From NCBI GenBank assembly GCA_043777375.1, contig JAYWHX010000132.1:1-64000 (forward strand): a DNA stretch of 64,000 bases. Direction: 5' to 3'. The first letter of the stretch is position 1. Every line of letters starts with the position of its first letter. Under the pieces are notes generated by a model, which was given only the letters and a program-made list of their open reading frames with translations, searched no databases and had not been told where the DNA came from. Shown piece after piece: positions 8,072-15,645 of this stretch. The stretch is from TH-plancto1 sp043777375 (GTDB lineage: Bacteria > Planctomycetota > Planctomycetia > Planctomycetales > Planctomycetaceae). The translations under genes were made by a program, and so were the position numbers.

Positions 8072-10207
8072 CTACTGGTTCTTCACCAGCCGTGCGGGTG
8101 GCACGAAGGCTGCGATCTTCTGGAATCCAGCGATCACGTCGGCTTCCATTTCCGCCACCGTCTGGTTCCCTGGAACTACGATCGTGATGCCCCCTCCGAG
8201 GTGAGCAATCGCTTCCATGTAGGCTGGATCAGCACCCAGACCCACGGTCAGGGTGTGGATCGTATAGCCTGCGTCGACCGCTTCCTTGGCCCGGAACAGC
8301 CCATAGATCGCATGGATGTTCGTCGTGGTGTAGTTCGCCGTGCCGTCTCCATCGTAGTCGAACATTTCGTTCCACTGAGCGGTGGTCCAGTTCGGGTTTG
8401 TCCAGCCGCTGCTGTCCGAGGCAGTCGGCTCACCGTCGGTCATCACGAAGAGCGTTGGACGTGTGCCGGGCCGCTTCGAGGCATCGAGCATGAGTCGCCC
8501 CGTATAGATCCCCGCACCAATATTCGTGTTGCTGGTGTAGTGAGCGGCTTGGCGATGGCTAACGATCTGACGCACACTTTCGAAGCCATTACTGATGGGA
8601 TTCGCGGAGATGTCGATGCTCTGTCCGTCGTAGTCCAGTGTCACTTCGCGACTGGAACTCACCGCGAATTGCACTGCTCCCACCTCGTCCCCAAACGACA
8701 GGTCTTCCAGGAAGTCACAAAACATCACAGCCCCCTGCTTGACCGAGTGGAACGGATAGTGCGGCGTCCGCCACAGGTCGTTGCACGATGCATAGGTGTA
8801 CTTGTTCTTCAACAGGTAGTTCACCAGGCAGGCTCCTCCGTACTTGCGGCGGTGACCAGCCGAGTTGATCTGTCCATCGTCCTGGCAGTACGTAAAGAAC
8901 TCGCTCCAGCTGCCCGAACCCCACGGATATGTCACGGAGCCGAGACCCAGAAAGCTCTGGATGTTGGCAGTGGTCTCTTCGAAGACCAGATTCTGGGCCG
9001 CAAAGGTATCTGGCTCGGTGGCACCAGCTGGATTCGCTACTGTCACGTAGGTGGAGCCAATCTTGGCACGGGCACTGACCACATACTTCCCATTGTCACC
9101 ATTGACGGTCTTACTTTTGGTGCTGGTGAAAGTAAACGTGTCCGTCGTTCCATCCGCATAGTTGAGCCTGATTTCAGTCATGTTGCTGCTCGTGGTGTCG
9201 GTCAGCGTGGTTCCGGCACTGTTGTTAAACAAGACCGTGGAGGTTTGGCCACTGGTCGTTTGCGAACCAGTGGTTGGTGCCAATGTTCCCGGAATCTTGA
9301 CGGTTGCTTTCTTGATCGTCTTGGAGCCGGAACTGGTCACTGTGGCCGAGGTTCCACTGGCTGTCTTGGTTTCCGTCGAATTGTCCGTGTAAACAAGATC
9401 GACGCTCGACATGGCCGTGGAGGTTGTGACGTCAATCGAGGTGTTCTTGAAGATGGTGGTGCCGTTGCGGATCCCAGCGGTTTTAGTCTGTTGGAACCAT
9501 TGAGGAGCGAACGTCATCGATCCGAGATTGCGAGCGCCGGCCAAGACGTTGAAGATGTCCTGCATGTTGGCGTCGAGTTGAGCGCGACTGCGTGTTCCCA
9601 ACACATCGTAGGAGCTGTCGTCGTTCATCGAGCTGGAGTAGTCGAGGACCAGACCAATGTCTCGCGACTCGATATACGCCACAGCGGAAGAAGTGATCGA
9701 CACAGTCTTGGAACCGAAGGCTCCGGCGAACAGTGTTTTGAGCTTTCCGTCGGGCTGAGTCGTATCGTTTCCGGTCCGGCGGGCCTGCACCTTGACCGCA
9801 TTGGCCGGGGTCACGTCCCACTGAATCGAGGAGACACCCGTCGCAGCGTTGACGGTCCAGCGTCCGAACTGCACATCCACATTCGGATCGATGTAGATGT
9901 CGTTGATCGTGCCCATGGCCTGGGCCTTCAACCGAGCCTGTGCAATGGCATAGGTCGTTACGTCCCCGACATTCGGGCCCGCATTTTCTACGGCATGGCT
10001 GATTTCATTGGCAGCTGCCAGAGCTGCGGCGTCGACGCAGTTCTGCATGCGAGTCTGGGTGAGTACGACCATCCCGGTATCGACCGAGAAGGCGACAAAC
10101 GCCAGGCAGGCACTTAAGGAGACTGCCATGATGACGATGAACACTCCTCGTCGCTTCTGTCGAAGCTCTTGGAGCCATTTCTCGCACGGATCAAGCATTG
10201 ATTTCAT
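8072..10207 (-). CDS. TadG-like pilus-assembly protein with von Willebrand A domain
   Basis: 711 residues. The N-terminus is TadG-like: a basic stretch (RQKRRG), one hydrophobic helix (VFIVIMAVSLSACLAFVAFSVDTGM) and the motif QTRMQNCVDAAALAAANE. A vWA domain starts near residue 183 with a MIDAS motif DYSSSMND, and resumes only about 300 residues later (GDEVGAVQFAVSS, FVMTDGEPT). The vWA is thus split by a long Ser/Thr-rich insertion holding two similar beta segments (VDLVYTDNSTETKT and EIRLNYADGTTDTF). Family knowledge suggests a cell-surface or tight-adherence pilus role. It is the last gene of a minus-strand group with two TadE-like genes. The start ATG at 10207 has a purine-rich AGGGGAA site. 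Confidence 0.85.
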   Translation of the reverse strand: MKSMLDPCEKWLQELRQKRRGVFIVIMAVSLSACLAFVAFSVDTGMVVLTQTRMQNCVDAAALAAANEISHAVENAGPNVGDVTTYAIAQARLKAQAMGTINDIYIDPNVDVQFGRWTVNAATGVSSIQWDVTPANAVKVQARRTGNDTTQPDGKLKTLFAGAFGSKTVSITSSAVAYIESRDIGLVLDYSSSMNDDSSYDVLGTRSRAQLDANMQDIFNVLAGARNLGSMTFAPQWFQQTKTAGIRNGTTIFKNTSIDVTTSTAMSSVDLVYTDNSTETKTASGTSATVTSSGSKTIKKATVKIPGTLAPTTGSQTTSGQTSTVLFNNSAGTTLTDTTSSNMTEIRLNYADGTTDTFTFTSTKSKTVNGDNGKYVVSARAKIGSTYVTVANPAGATEPDTFAAQNLVFEETTANIQSFLGLGSVTYPWGSGSWSEFFTYCQDDGQINSAGHRRKYGGACLVNYLLKNKYTYASCNDLWRTPHYPFHSVKQGAVMFCDFLEDLSFGDEVGAVQFAVSSSREVTLDYDGQSIDISANPISNGFESVRQIVSHRQAAHYTSNTNIGAGIYTGRLMLDASKRPGTRPTLFVMTDGEPTASDSSGWTNPNWTTAQWNEMFDYDGDGTANYTTTNIHAIYGLFRAKEAVDAGYTIHTLTVGLGADPAYMEAIAHLGGGITIVVPGNQTVAEMEADVIAGFQKIAAFVPPARLVKNQ

Positions 10208-10293
10208 GATGGTTCCCCTGTTTCAACAGGTTGTTCTTCAAATCCAGGAAGTTGGTTTCAGGTGGTTCATCGGCGGAGTTGCCGATTGATTGG

Positions 10294-10800
10294 TTAGAGG
10301 TTCAGTGTGGATCGACCGCGGGAGACGACTAGCGTTCCATCCAGAATTCGAGACGTTCCCATACTCATCGGAAACATGCTGACCGCCGTGTAAGGACAGG
10401 TGACTTTCACCTTCACAAGTTTGTGTTGATTGGAGGCCAACGACAGATCAAACGTCTGGCCGACGTTGGCTCCATCCGCATGTGTCAGGGTGACGGTCAG
10501 GCTGGCAATCGGAAAACCTTCTGCCACCAGCATATTCTTGATGTCGGTGATCACCTTGTCGTTCGCCGTCTGACCGGCCAGCAACAGGCTGGGCTCGATG
10601 TCCTTGGCAGCCATGCGGCCTCCGTCACGGACCGCACCTTCCAGAACCTGAACCTTGTTCAGAGCGTGCCCGGACTCAATAGCCACGAACGCAATTGTCA
10701 TGAAAATCGGCAGAACGAGTGCCAGCTCGACGGCTGCGACTCCGCGCCTCTTCGTCTTCTGGGGTGTGTTCGATAATGCAGGACGACGGAACATGATCAT
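10294..10800 (-). CDS. TadE-like pseudopilin
   Basis: 168 residues. The motif RRGVAAVELALVLPIFMTIAFVAIESG, with the conserved Glu in the processing-type segment and one membrane helix, is typical of TadE/TadG pseudopilins. After the helix come the segments VLEGAVRDGGRMAAKD and a beta-rich periplasmic domain. The start is set at the ATG at 10800; the ATG at 10794 is an alternative, and the longer frame to 10848 overlaps the upstream gene boundary. It lies between the other TadE gene and the TadG-vWA gene, on the same strand. Confidence 0.85.
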   Translation of the reverse strand: MIMFRRPALSNTPQKTKRRGVAAVELALVLPIFMTIAFVAIESGHALNKVQVLEGAVRDGGRMAAKDIEPSLLLAGQTANDKVITDIKNMLVAEGFPIASLTVTLTHADGANVGQTFDLSLASNQHKLVKVKVTCPYTAVSMFPMSMGTSRILDGTLVVSRGRSTLNL

Positions 10801-10848
10801 TTCTCTGATTGACGATCCACGGGGACTGGGGCGGGAGATCAAATGCAA

Positions 10849-11325
10849 CTACTCGTGGCGCGAGACGGACTGCCCGGTCAGGGTGATGTCCTTGATCCAA
10901 AATGGAGGCAGGATTGCGATGCTGTTGTAAGGAACCGACACGCGGACAATGAACATCTGGTCATCCACGGCGGTCCCGAGTTCAATGTCCGGCAGCGAGG
11001 TGTAGTTGATCGTGCTCGCATTAAAGTTTGCCGCGTCAAACGAACTGCCATTCTTGACCAGCACCGTCGGGACCACGCGAAACGCACCAGCTGTAATCGC
11101 CTTCACCTTGGTGGTGACCTGAGTTGTTGTCACACCGTCTGTGGCTCCATAGCGCGCCCCGCTGCGAGCTGCAGCCGTCAGCGAATGCACAACCATCATC
11201 GCGTGACAGCATTCCATCAGTCCGAATGCAAAGATCAGGAACACGGGCAAAGTGACAGCCACTTCGACAGCGGTCGTCCCCAGACGCCGCACACGTTTTC
11301 CTGAGTTGGTTTGAACAGAACGCAT
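10849..11325 (-). CDS. TadE-like pseudopilin
   Basis: 158 residues. It has the TadE signature RRLGTTAVEVAVTLPVFLIFAFGLMECCHAMMV followed by SLTAAARSGARYGATDG. It is the first gene of the minus-strand Tad group and is paralogous in design to the next gene (10294-10800). The ATG at 11325 is preferred over the TTG at 11373. No Tad ATPase (TadA), prepilin peptidase or secretin gene is nearby in the window, so the remaining machinery must be elsewhere. Confidence 0.85.
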   Translation of the reverse strand: MRSVQTNSGKRVRRLGTTAVEVAVTLPVFLIFAFGLMECCHAMMVVHSLTAAARSGARYGATDGVTTTQVTTKVKAITAGAFRVVPTVLVKNGSSFDAANFNASTINYTSLPDIELGTAVDDQMFIVRVSVPYNSIAILPPFWIKDITLTGQSVSRHE

Positions 11326-11776
11326 AACAGATCGAGCCCTTCCGAGAGTAGCCGGAGTGAACACCTCACCCAATGCATCGAAACCCTAGTTCCGATTACC
11401 CGCACAGTCGGAATGAAATTGCTAAATCCAACGGCCACTTGCGAACTAAATTTATGAAGTGGTTTCGACGTGGCGTTTTGGCAACAGACCCACATTCCCT
11501 CTCCCGTGGATTTAAGCGATCTCTGCATGCGTGTTGTCACACGGCATCATTCAATCCGAATAACCAGAGAATCCGGCAAGTTCAAGGAAATGCGTTTGAC
11601 TGCGTCTCCGTTCGAATCAACTCGGCACCCACAAAAAGATTGCTCCACCACCTAAAGCCAATCGCCGACGGGTTTCATGGCAGAAACCGAGTGCAATCGG
11701 GAAGCCGCCCCTCTATAAATCGGGGGACGATGTCTGACTCGGACATCGCACAATCACCTGCCGGGAATCATTTCGG
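11326..11776. other. Divergent intergenic region between the Tad group and queC
   Basis: This 450-base stretch lies between divergent genes, so promoters for both are expected, but no confident -10/-35 pair was seen. A 7-bp hairpin (11728-11734 with 11742-11748) lies 29 bases before the queC start. I looked for a preQ1 riboswitch ahead of queC and found no match to its core. No credible gene. Confidence 0.5.
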
Positions 11777-12466
11777 ATGAGTGGCAAACAGCCAGCTGTG
11801 ATCTTACTGAGTGGGGGGCTCGATTCTGCGACCGTGCTGGCGGTCGCCCGGAGCCAGGGGTTTGACTGTTACGCTCTGTCGTTTGACTACGGGCAACGGC
11901 ATCGCCATGAACTGGCCGCCGCCGCGCGCGTGAGCCAGGCACTGGGAGCTGTCGAGCATCGCACGTGCCCACTCGATCTTCGCGTCTTCGGCGGATCGGC
12001 ACTGACCTCGGATATCGCTGTTCCCAAGGACCGCGACGAGTCCCAGATGTCGACCGGGATCCCGATCACCTACGTTCCGGCACGCAACACGATCTTCCTG
12101 TCGATCGCACTCGGCTGGGCGGAAATCCTCGGCGCACATGACCTCTTCCTGGGAGTCAACGCCGTCGATTACAGCGGCTACCCCGACTGCCGCCCCGAGT
12201 TCATCACCGCATTCGAGCAGCTCGCGAATCTCGCGACTAAAGCCGGAGTCGAGGGCACTCGTTACCGCATTCATGCCCCCCTCATCAATCTGACAAAGTC
12301 ACAGATCATCGAACTCGGGGCCACACTCGGTGTCGACTATGGCCTAACCCACAGCTGCTACGACCCGGATACCCAAGGCGTTCCGTGTGGTCACTGCGAC
12401 AGCTGCCTGTTGCGGGCGAGGGGGTTTTCTGATGCTGGGTTAATTGACCCGGCCTTGGGAAGATAA
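11777..12466 (+). CDS. queC: 7-cyano-7-deazaguanine synthase
   Basis: 229 residues, full length. QueC converts 7-carboxy-7-deazaguanine to preQ0 using ATP and ammonia in queuosine synthesis. The ATP-pyrophosphatase loop LLSGGLDSATVL is at residue 10. LSFDYGQRHRHE, PITYVPARNTIFLSIA and LGVNAVDYSGYPDCR follow. The zinc-binding cysteines are in the C-terminal segment HSCYDPDTQ..PCGHCDSCLLR. No other queuosine gene is adjacent. A small hairpin at 12571-12590 may end the transcript. Confidence 0.96.
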   Translation: MSGKQPAVILLSGGLDSATVLAVARSQGFDCYALSFDYGQRHRHELAAAARVSQALGAVEHRTCPLDLRVFGGSALTSDIAVPKDRDESQMSTGIPITYVPARNTIFLSIALGWAEILGAHDLFLGVNAVDYSGYPDCRPEFITAFEQLANLATKAGVEGTRYRIHAPLINLTKSQIIELGATLGVDYGLTHSCYDPDTQGVPCGHCDSCLLRARGFSDAGLIDPALGR

Positions 12467-12809
12467 TGGACTTTGTCACTTTCATCAGCTTCGTGCAAGA
12501 TGCCACTGCCCTTCATCAGTGGGCCTTGTTTGAGCCTGACCCGGAATCATCCTGCTTAACACCAGCCACCCAACTCGCCCCGCCGAGTTGATTCCTCCAG
12601 CGACGTGCTCACTGTGCTACGAATCTATGGTTGATTGCGGTTCTTTCGAATAAGACGATTCTCGCAGTTCTGACTGGAACTGATCGGATTTTCTGAGAGT
12701 GGCGACCGCGTCGGCTGCATTGGGCATGATTTTGACAAAGCGTCATTTCAACCTGTCGACAGACCTGAAAACAGTTGTAGTGTTGAATGTTGAGTTCTGG
12801 GCACACGGC
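12467..12809. other. Intergenic stretch after queC
   Basis: No gene is supported. It contains a 7-bp hairpin (12571-12577 with 12584-12590), which may terminate queC. An in-frame extension of the next gene back to a GTG at 12699 is possible but lacks family character. Confidence 0.45.
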
Positions 12810-13595
12810 ATGTCGCCGTCTGTCAACACTCTGCTTGGAAAGGAAGAACCCGCTGCGTCAGCCGGTTCAATCGGAACGTTGTCAAGCACCAACCATCAAC
12901 GAGTGACTGTCGCGCTCGAAGCTCTGACCGAGGGACTTGTCCCCTTTGTCGAAGGGAAGCTGCGCGTCATCTATCGAGAGCGGTGGGTGCAGACGGCGAT
13001 GGGCAGCTTCCGGGATGATCGCACTCGCAGGAGCGATGACGGTGCGTCGATCGTCTGGGATGCCCAATCTCTACTGACTGTGATGTGGGACCAGTGGAAC
13101 GCGATTTTTCGGCATGACCTGACTCACTCCGAACGCAGCTTGGTCAGCGAACTGCGAGAGTATCGCAACAAATGGGCTCATCAACAGCCGTTCGATTTCG
13201 ATGACACATTCCGGATACTCGACAGCACTCGGCGCTTGCTGGAGGCCGTCAAGGCGACCAATGTCTATCTGGTTCGTGACGAGAAGAACAATCTCATCGA
13301 GAGCTACGTGGCCGAGCAGGTCAACACTCAGCTGCAACGCACCGCGTTCAAACGGAACAAGTGGTGGGTCATCATCGTCTACAGCTTCTGCTGCATGATG
13401 TTGATCTTCTTCATGCTGGTCTACGGGAACAAAGCGACCCCAGCTGTGGTCGCGGCCACGTTGCTGTTGTTCATTTATCTGATCTATCAGCAAGTCCGCA
13501 TGGACCCCCCCCTGCTGTATGGTCCCCGAGAATGTAATCGTTGCCACCGCATCGTCTATCGCCGCAATTGTCCGTATTGCCAGCCAGAGGAATGA
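12810..13595 (+). CDS. Membrane-anchored HEPN-domain protein with C-terminal zinc ribbon
   Basis: 261 residues. Residues about 25-150 resemble the Swt1-like HEPN domain: the stretch VSELREYRNKWAHQQPF contains R119-NKWA-H124, the R-x4-H motif that forms the active site of HEPN ribonucleases. It is followed by DDTFRILDSTRRLLEAV. Two membrane helices come next (about 185-205 and 210-227). The C-terminus carries a zinc ribbon with C242-x2-C245 and C254-x2-C257. The combination suggests an RNA-binding or RNA-cleaving domain held at the membrane; activity is inference. The stop overlaps the start of the next gene by ATGA. A longer start at GTG 12699 is possible. Confidence 0.75.
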   Translation: MSPSVNTLLGKEEPAASAGSIGTLSSTNHQRVTVALEALTEGLVPFVEGKLRVIYRERWVQTAMGSFRDDRTRRSDDGASIVWDAQSLLTVMWDQWNAIFRHDLTHSERSLVSELREYRNKWAHQQPFDFDDTFRILDSTRRLLEAVKATNVYLVRDEKNNLIESYVAEQVNTQLQRTAFKRNKWWVIIVYSFCCMMLIFFMLVYGNKATPAVVAATLLLFIYLIYQQVRMDPPLLYGPRECNRCHRIVYRRNCPYCQPEE

Positions 13596-14209
13596 CGCCG
13601 CGTCTGATCGCGATCGTTCCAGCTGCGGGGTTGAGCCGCCGTATGGGCCAGCCGAAGCTGCTGTTGGATCTGGCGGGACAAACCGTGATTGCACGGGTCG
13701 TACAGGCGTTACGTGCTGCTGCGATCGAACGCTGCCTGGTCGTTGTGCGCCCCGATGACGTGGAACTCGCTCGTGAAGTCGTCGCAACGGGTGGCGAAGT
13801 GGTCCAGCCCCCGACGAATCCTGCCGAGATGCGGGAGAGCGTGGAGTACGCCCTGCGGGAGGTCACCCGCCAGAGTCACTCGACTGGGCGTCCCTGTGAT
13901 GGCTGGGTTCTGATTCCCGCTGACCATCCGACGCTGAATTCTGAATTGGTACGAGACCTCATCGTCGTTTGGAGCGAGAACCCGAGCAGGATCGCGGTTC
14001 CGACCTGCAACGGTCGACGCGGGCATCCCACGATCTTTCCATGGAGCCTGACTGAAGAGGTCTACCAACTGCCCTCGGACCAGGGTCTCAATTCCCTGCT
14101 GCGTTCGAATCCGGATCGTGTTCTGGAGATGACAGTGACTGACGCTCGCATTCTGGAAGACCTCGATACTCCCGAGGACTGGCAGCGAATGCGGATGGAG
14201 TGGGAGTAA
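13592..14209 (+). CDS. MobA/MocA-like nucleotidyltransferase
   Basis: 205 residues with the nucleotidyltransferase fold of molybdenum-cofactor cytidylyltransferases. The nucleotide-binding signature is AIVPAAGLSRRMGQPKLLLDLAG at the N-terminus. DGWVLIPADHPTLN (the metal-binding region), GRRGHPTIFPWSL and DLDTPEDWQRM follow. Family members activate molybdopterin with CTP or GTP, but some act on other substrates; there are no molybdenum genes in the window. The ATG at 13592 overlaps the stop of the HEPN gene, implying coupled translation. Confidence 0.85.
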   Translation: MTPRLIAIVPAAGLSRRMGQPKLLLDLAGQTVIARVVQALRAAAIERCLVVVRPDDVELAREVVATGGEVVQPPTNPAEMRESVEYALREVTRQSHSTGRPCDGWVLIPADHPTLNSELVRDLIVVWSENPSRIAVPTCNGRRGHPTIFPWSLTEEVYQLPSDQGLNSLLRSNPDRVLEMTVTDARILEDLDTPEDWQRMRMEWE

Positions 14210-14232
14210 GGCAGTCGTACGACAAAAGTCTC

Positions 14233-14325
14233 CCCGCCACCCCGCTCGTCGGGGTGGTTCCCGCGCTGGCTTGCTACCAGTAGCTCATCAGCGCGGGAAC
14301 CACGGGGACAAGCCCCAGTGGCGGG
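14233..14325 (+). other. Cloverleaf-like palindromic element
   Basis: The sequence folds into a closed four-way junction. The outer stem is 8 bp (14233-14240 with 14318-14325). Inside are three arms: 14241-14244 with 14250-14253; a 15-bp perfect arm 14254-14268 with 14289-14303; and 14304-14307 with 14313-14316. It is not a tRNA: there is no T-loop and the arm sizes are wrong. It could be a terminator for the gene upstream, a dispersed REP-like repeat or a structured RNA. Confidence 0.6.
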
Positions 14326-14371
14326 TAAGATATTCCGTTCTGAACGCTGAACCGCACCCAGCGAGCGTCCG

Positions 14372-14446
14372 GAGTCAGCCGGATGGTCTCTCAGTGAGTC
14401 GCCAAACGGCTGGCAACCCGTCTAGCGGCGCGGTAGAGTCTGACTC
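14372..14446 (+). promoter_or_regulatory. Candidate structured leader of leuB
   Basis: A 7-bp perfect closing stem (14372-14378 with 14440-14446) encloses about 60 bases with a small GCC-AAAC-GGC hairpin and the string GGCTGGCAACCCG, which recalls the GGCAACC core segment of SAM-type riboswitches. The kink-turn consensus of those classes is not evident. It ends 39 bases before the leuB start, the right place for a cis-regulatory RNA. Assignment is tentative. Confidence 0.3.
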
Positions 14447-14485
14447 GTCTCGACTGCTCGAAAACAGCCTCCTCAAGGTCCGAAT

Positions 14486-15559
14486 GTGAACGCGAAGATT
14501 GTCCTGCTCCCCGGTGATGGGATTGGCCCCGAAGTTGTCCGTGAAGCCGAAGCGGTCCTCAACCGCATCGCTACCCAGTTCGGCCACAGCTTCTCATTCT
14601 CGACACATCTGATCGGCGGCTGTGCCATCGATGCAACCGGGTCCGCGCTGCCGGATGAGACACTGGCTGCTTGCCGCCAGTCAGATGCGGTTTTGCTGGG
14701 AGCCGTTGGCGGGCCGAAGTGGGATGACCCCAAGGCTAAGACTCGCCCAGAGGCGGGACTGCTGAAGATTCGCAAGGAGCTGGGGCTGTTCGCGAATTTG
14801 CGTCCGATCACAACGTTTGATTGCCTGCTCGATTCGTCTCCGCTCAAGCGACACATTGTCGAAGGGACCGACATCCTGTTCTTCCGCGAGCTGACGGGCG
14901 GGCTCTACTTTGGCGAATCCGGATTGACCCAGAACGCGGATGGTAGCGAAACCGCCTTCAGTACGATGACGTACAGCACACATGAGATCGAGCGGATCGT
15001 GCGGATGGCCGCACAGGCGGCGATGAAGCGGCGCAAGAAGCTGACCATGGTCGACAAGGCCAACGTGCTGGAGGCATCGCGTCTCTGGCGACGAGTCAGC
15101 GAACGAGTCGTGAAGACCGAATTCCCTGAGCTGGCCTATGACGTGGTCCTCGTCGACTCGATGGCCATGCACTTGATTTCGCGACCTGCGACCTTTGATG
15201 TGGTCGTGACCGAGAACATGTTCGGCGACATCCTGACCGATGAGGGCTCGATGCTGCCGGGATCGCTCGGGCTGCTGCCATCTGCGTCGCTCGGTGAACC
15301 GGGACCGGGTCTGTATGAGCCGATTCACGGCTCAGCTCCCGACATCGCCGGCAAGGGAATCGCGAACCCGCTGGGCACCATCCTCGCAGCTGCGATGCTG
15401 CTGCGGCACTCGCTGAATCTGTCCGCCGAGGCAGCTGCGATCGAAGCCGCAGTCGAGTCTGTTTTGAATGCGGGGCACCGCACGAAGGATCTGGCTCGCA
15501 AGGGCGAGGCGACCGTGAGTACGACCGAGATGGGTGCGTTGGTTCTGAAGGCTCTCTAA
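14486..15559 (+). CDS. leuB: 3-isopropylmalate dehydrogenase
   Basis: 357 residues, full length. LeuB oxidises and decarboxylates 3-isopropylmalate with NAD in leucine synthesis. Signatures run in order: LLPGDGIGPEVV at the N-terminus, GAVGGPKWDDP, LRKELGLFANLRP-type segment, FFRELTGGLYFGE, MVDKANVLEASRLWR, DSMAMHLISRPATFDVVVTENMFGDILTDE and GLYEPIHGSAPDIAGKGIANPLGTI. The start is GTG at 14486 with AAGG upstream; an ATG two bases earlier is out of frame. leuA, leuC and leuD are not nearby. It ends at a strong bidirectional terminator. Confidence 0.97.
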   Translation: MNAKIVLLPGDGIGPEVVREAEAVLNRIATQFGHSFSFSTHLIGGCAIDATGSALPDETLAACRQSDAVLLGAVGGPKWDDPKAKTRPEAGLLKIRKELGLFANLRPITTFDCLLDSSPLKRHIVEGTDILFFRELTGGLYFGESGLTQNADGSETAFSTMTYSTHEIERIVRMAAQAAMKRRKKLTMVDKANVLEASRLWRRVSERVVKTEFPELAYDVVLVDSMAMHLISRPATFDVVVTENMFGDILTDEGSMLPGSLGLLPSASLGEPGPGLYEPIHGSAPDIAGKGIANPLGTILAAAMLLRHSLNLSAEAAAIEAAVESVLNAGHRTKDLARKGEATVSTTEMGALVLKAL

Positions 15560-15589
15560 GGCGGACTGAATTCTGTTTTCCGAAATGCA

Positions 15590-15621
15590 AAAAGCCCAGG
15601 GGTTGTGACCCCTGGGCTTTT
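15590..15621 (+). terminator. Bidirectional Rho-independent terminator
   Basis: A 14-bp perfect stem (15590-15603 with 15608-15621) with a TGTG loop. It is flanked by A-rich and T-rich sequence on both sides, so it serves both leuB on the plus strand and the porin gene on the minus strand, which converge here. Confidence 0.9.
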
Positions 15622-15645
15622 GTATTTACACCTGACAACGTTCAA

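Noticed and set aside
7850..10117. Very long plus-strand frame (755 codons)
   Set aside because: It is the antisense shadow of the TadG-vWA gene, which has clear domains and a terminator on the minus strand.
11581..11640. GTTCGAATC string that resembles a tRNA T-loop
   Set aside because: Flanking bases do not pair as a T-stem and no anticodon or acceptor stem can be drawn.
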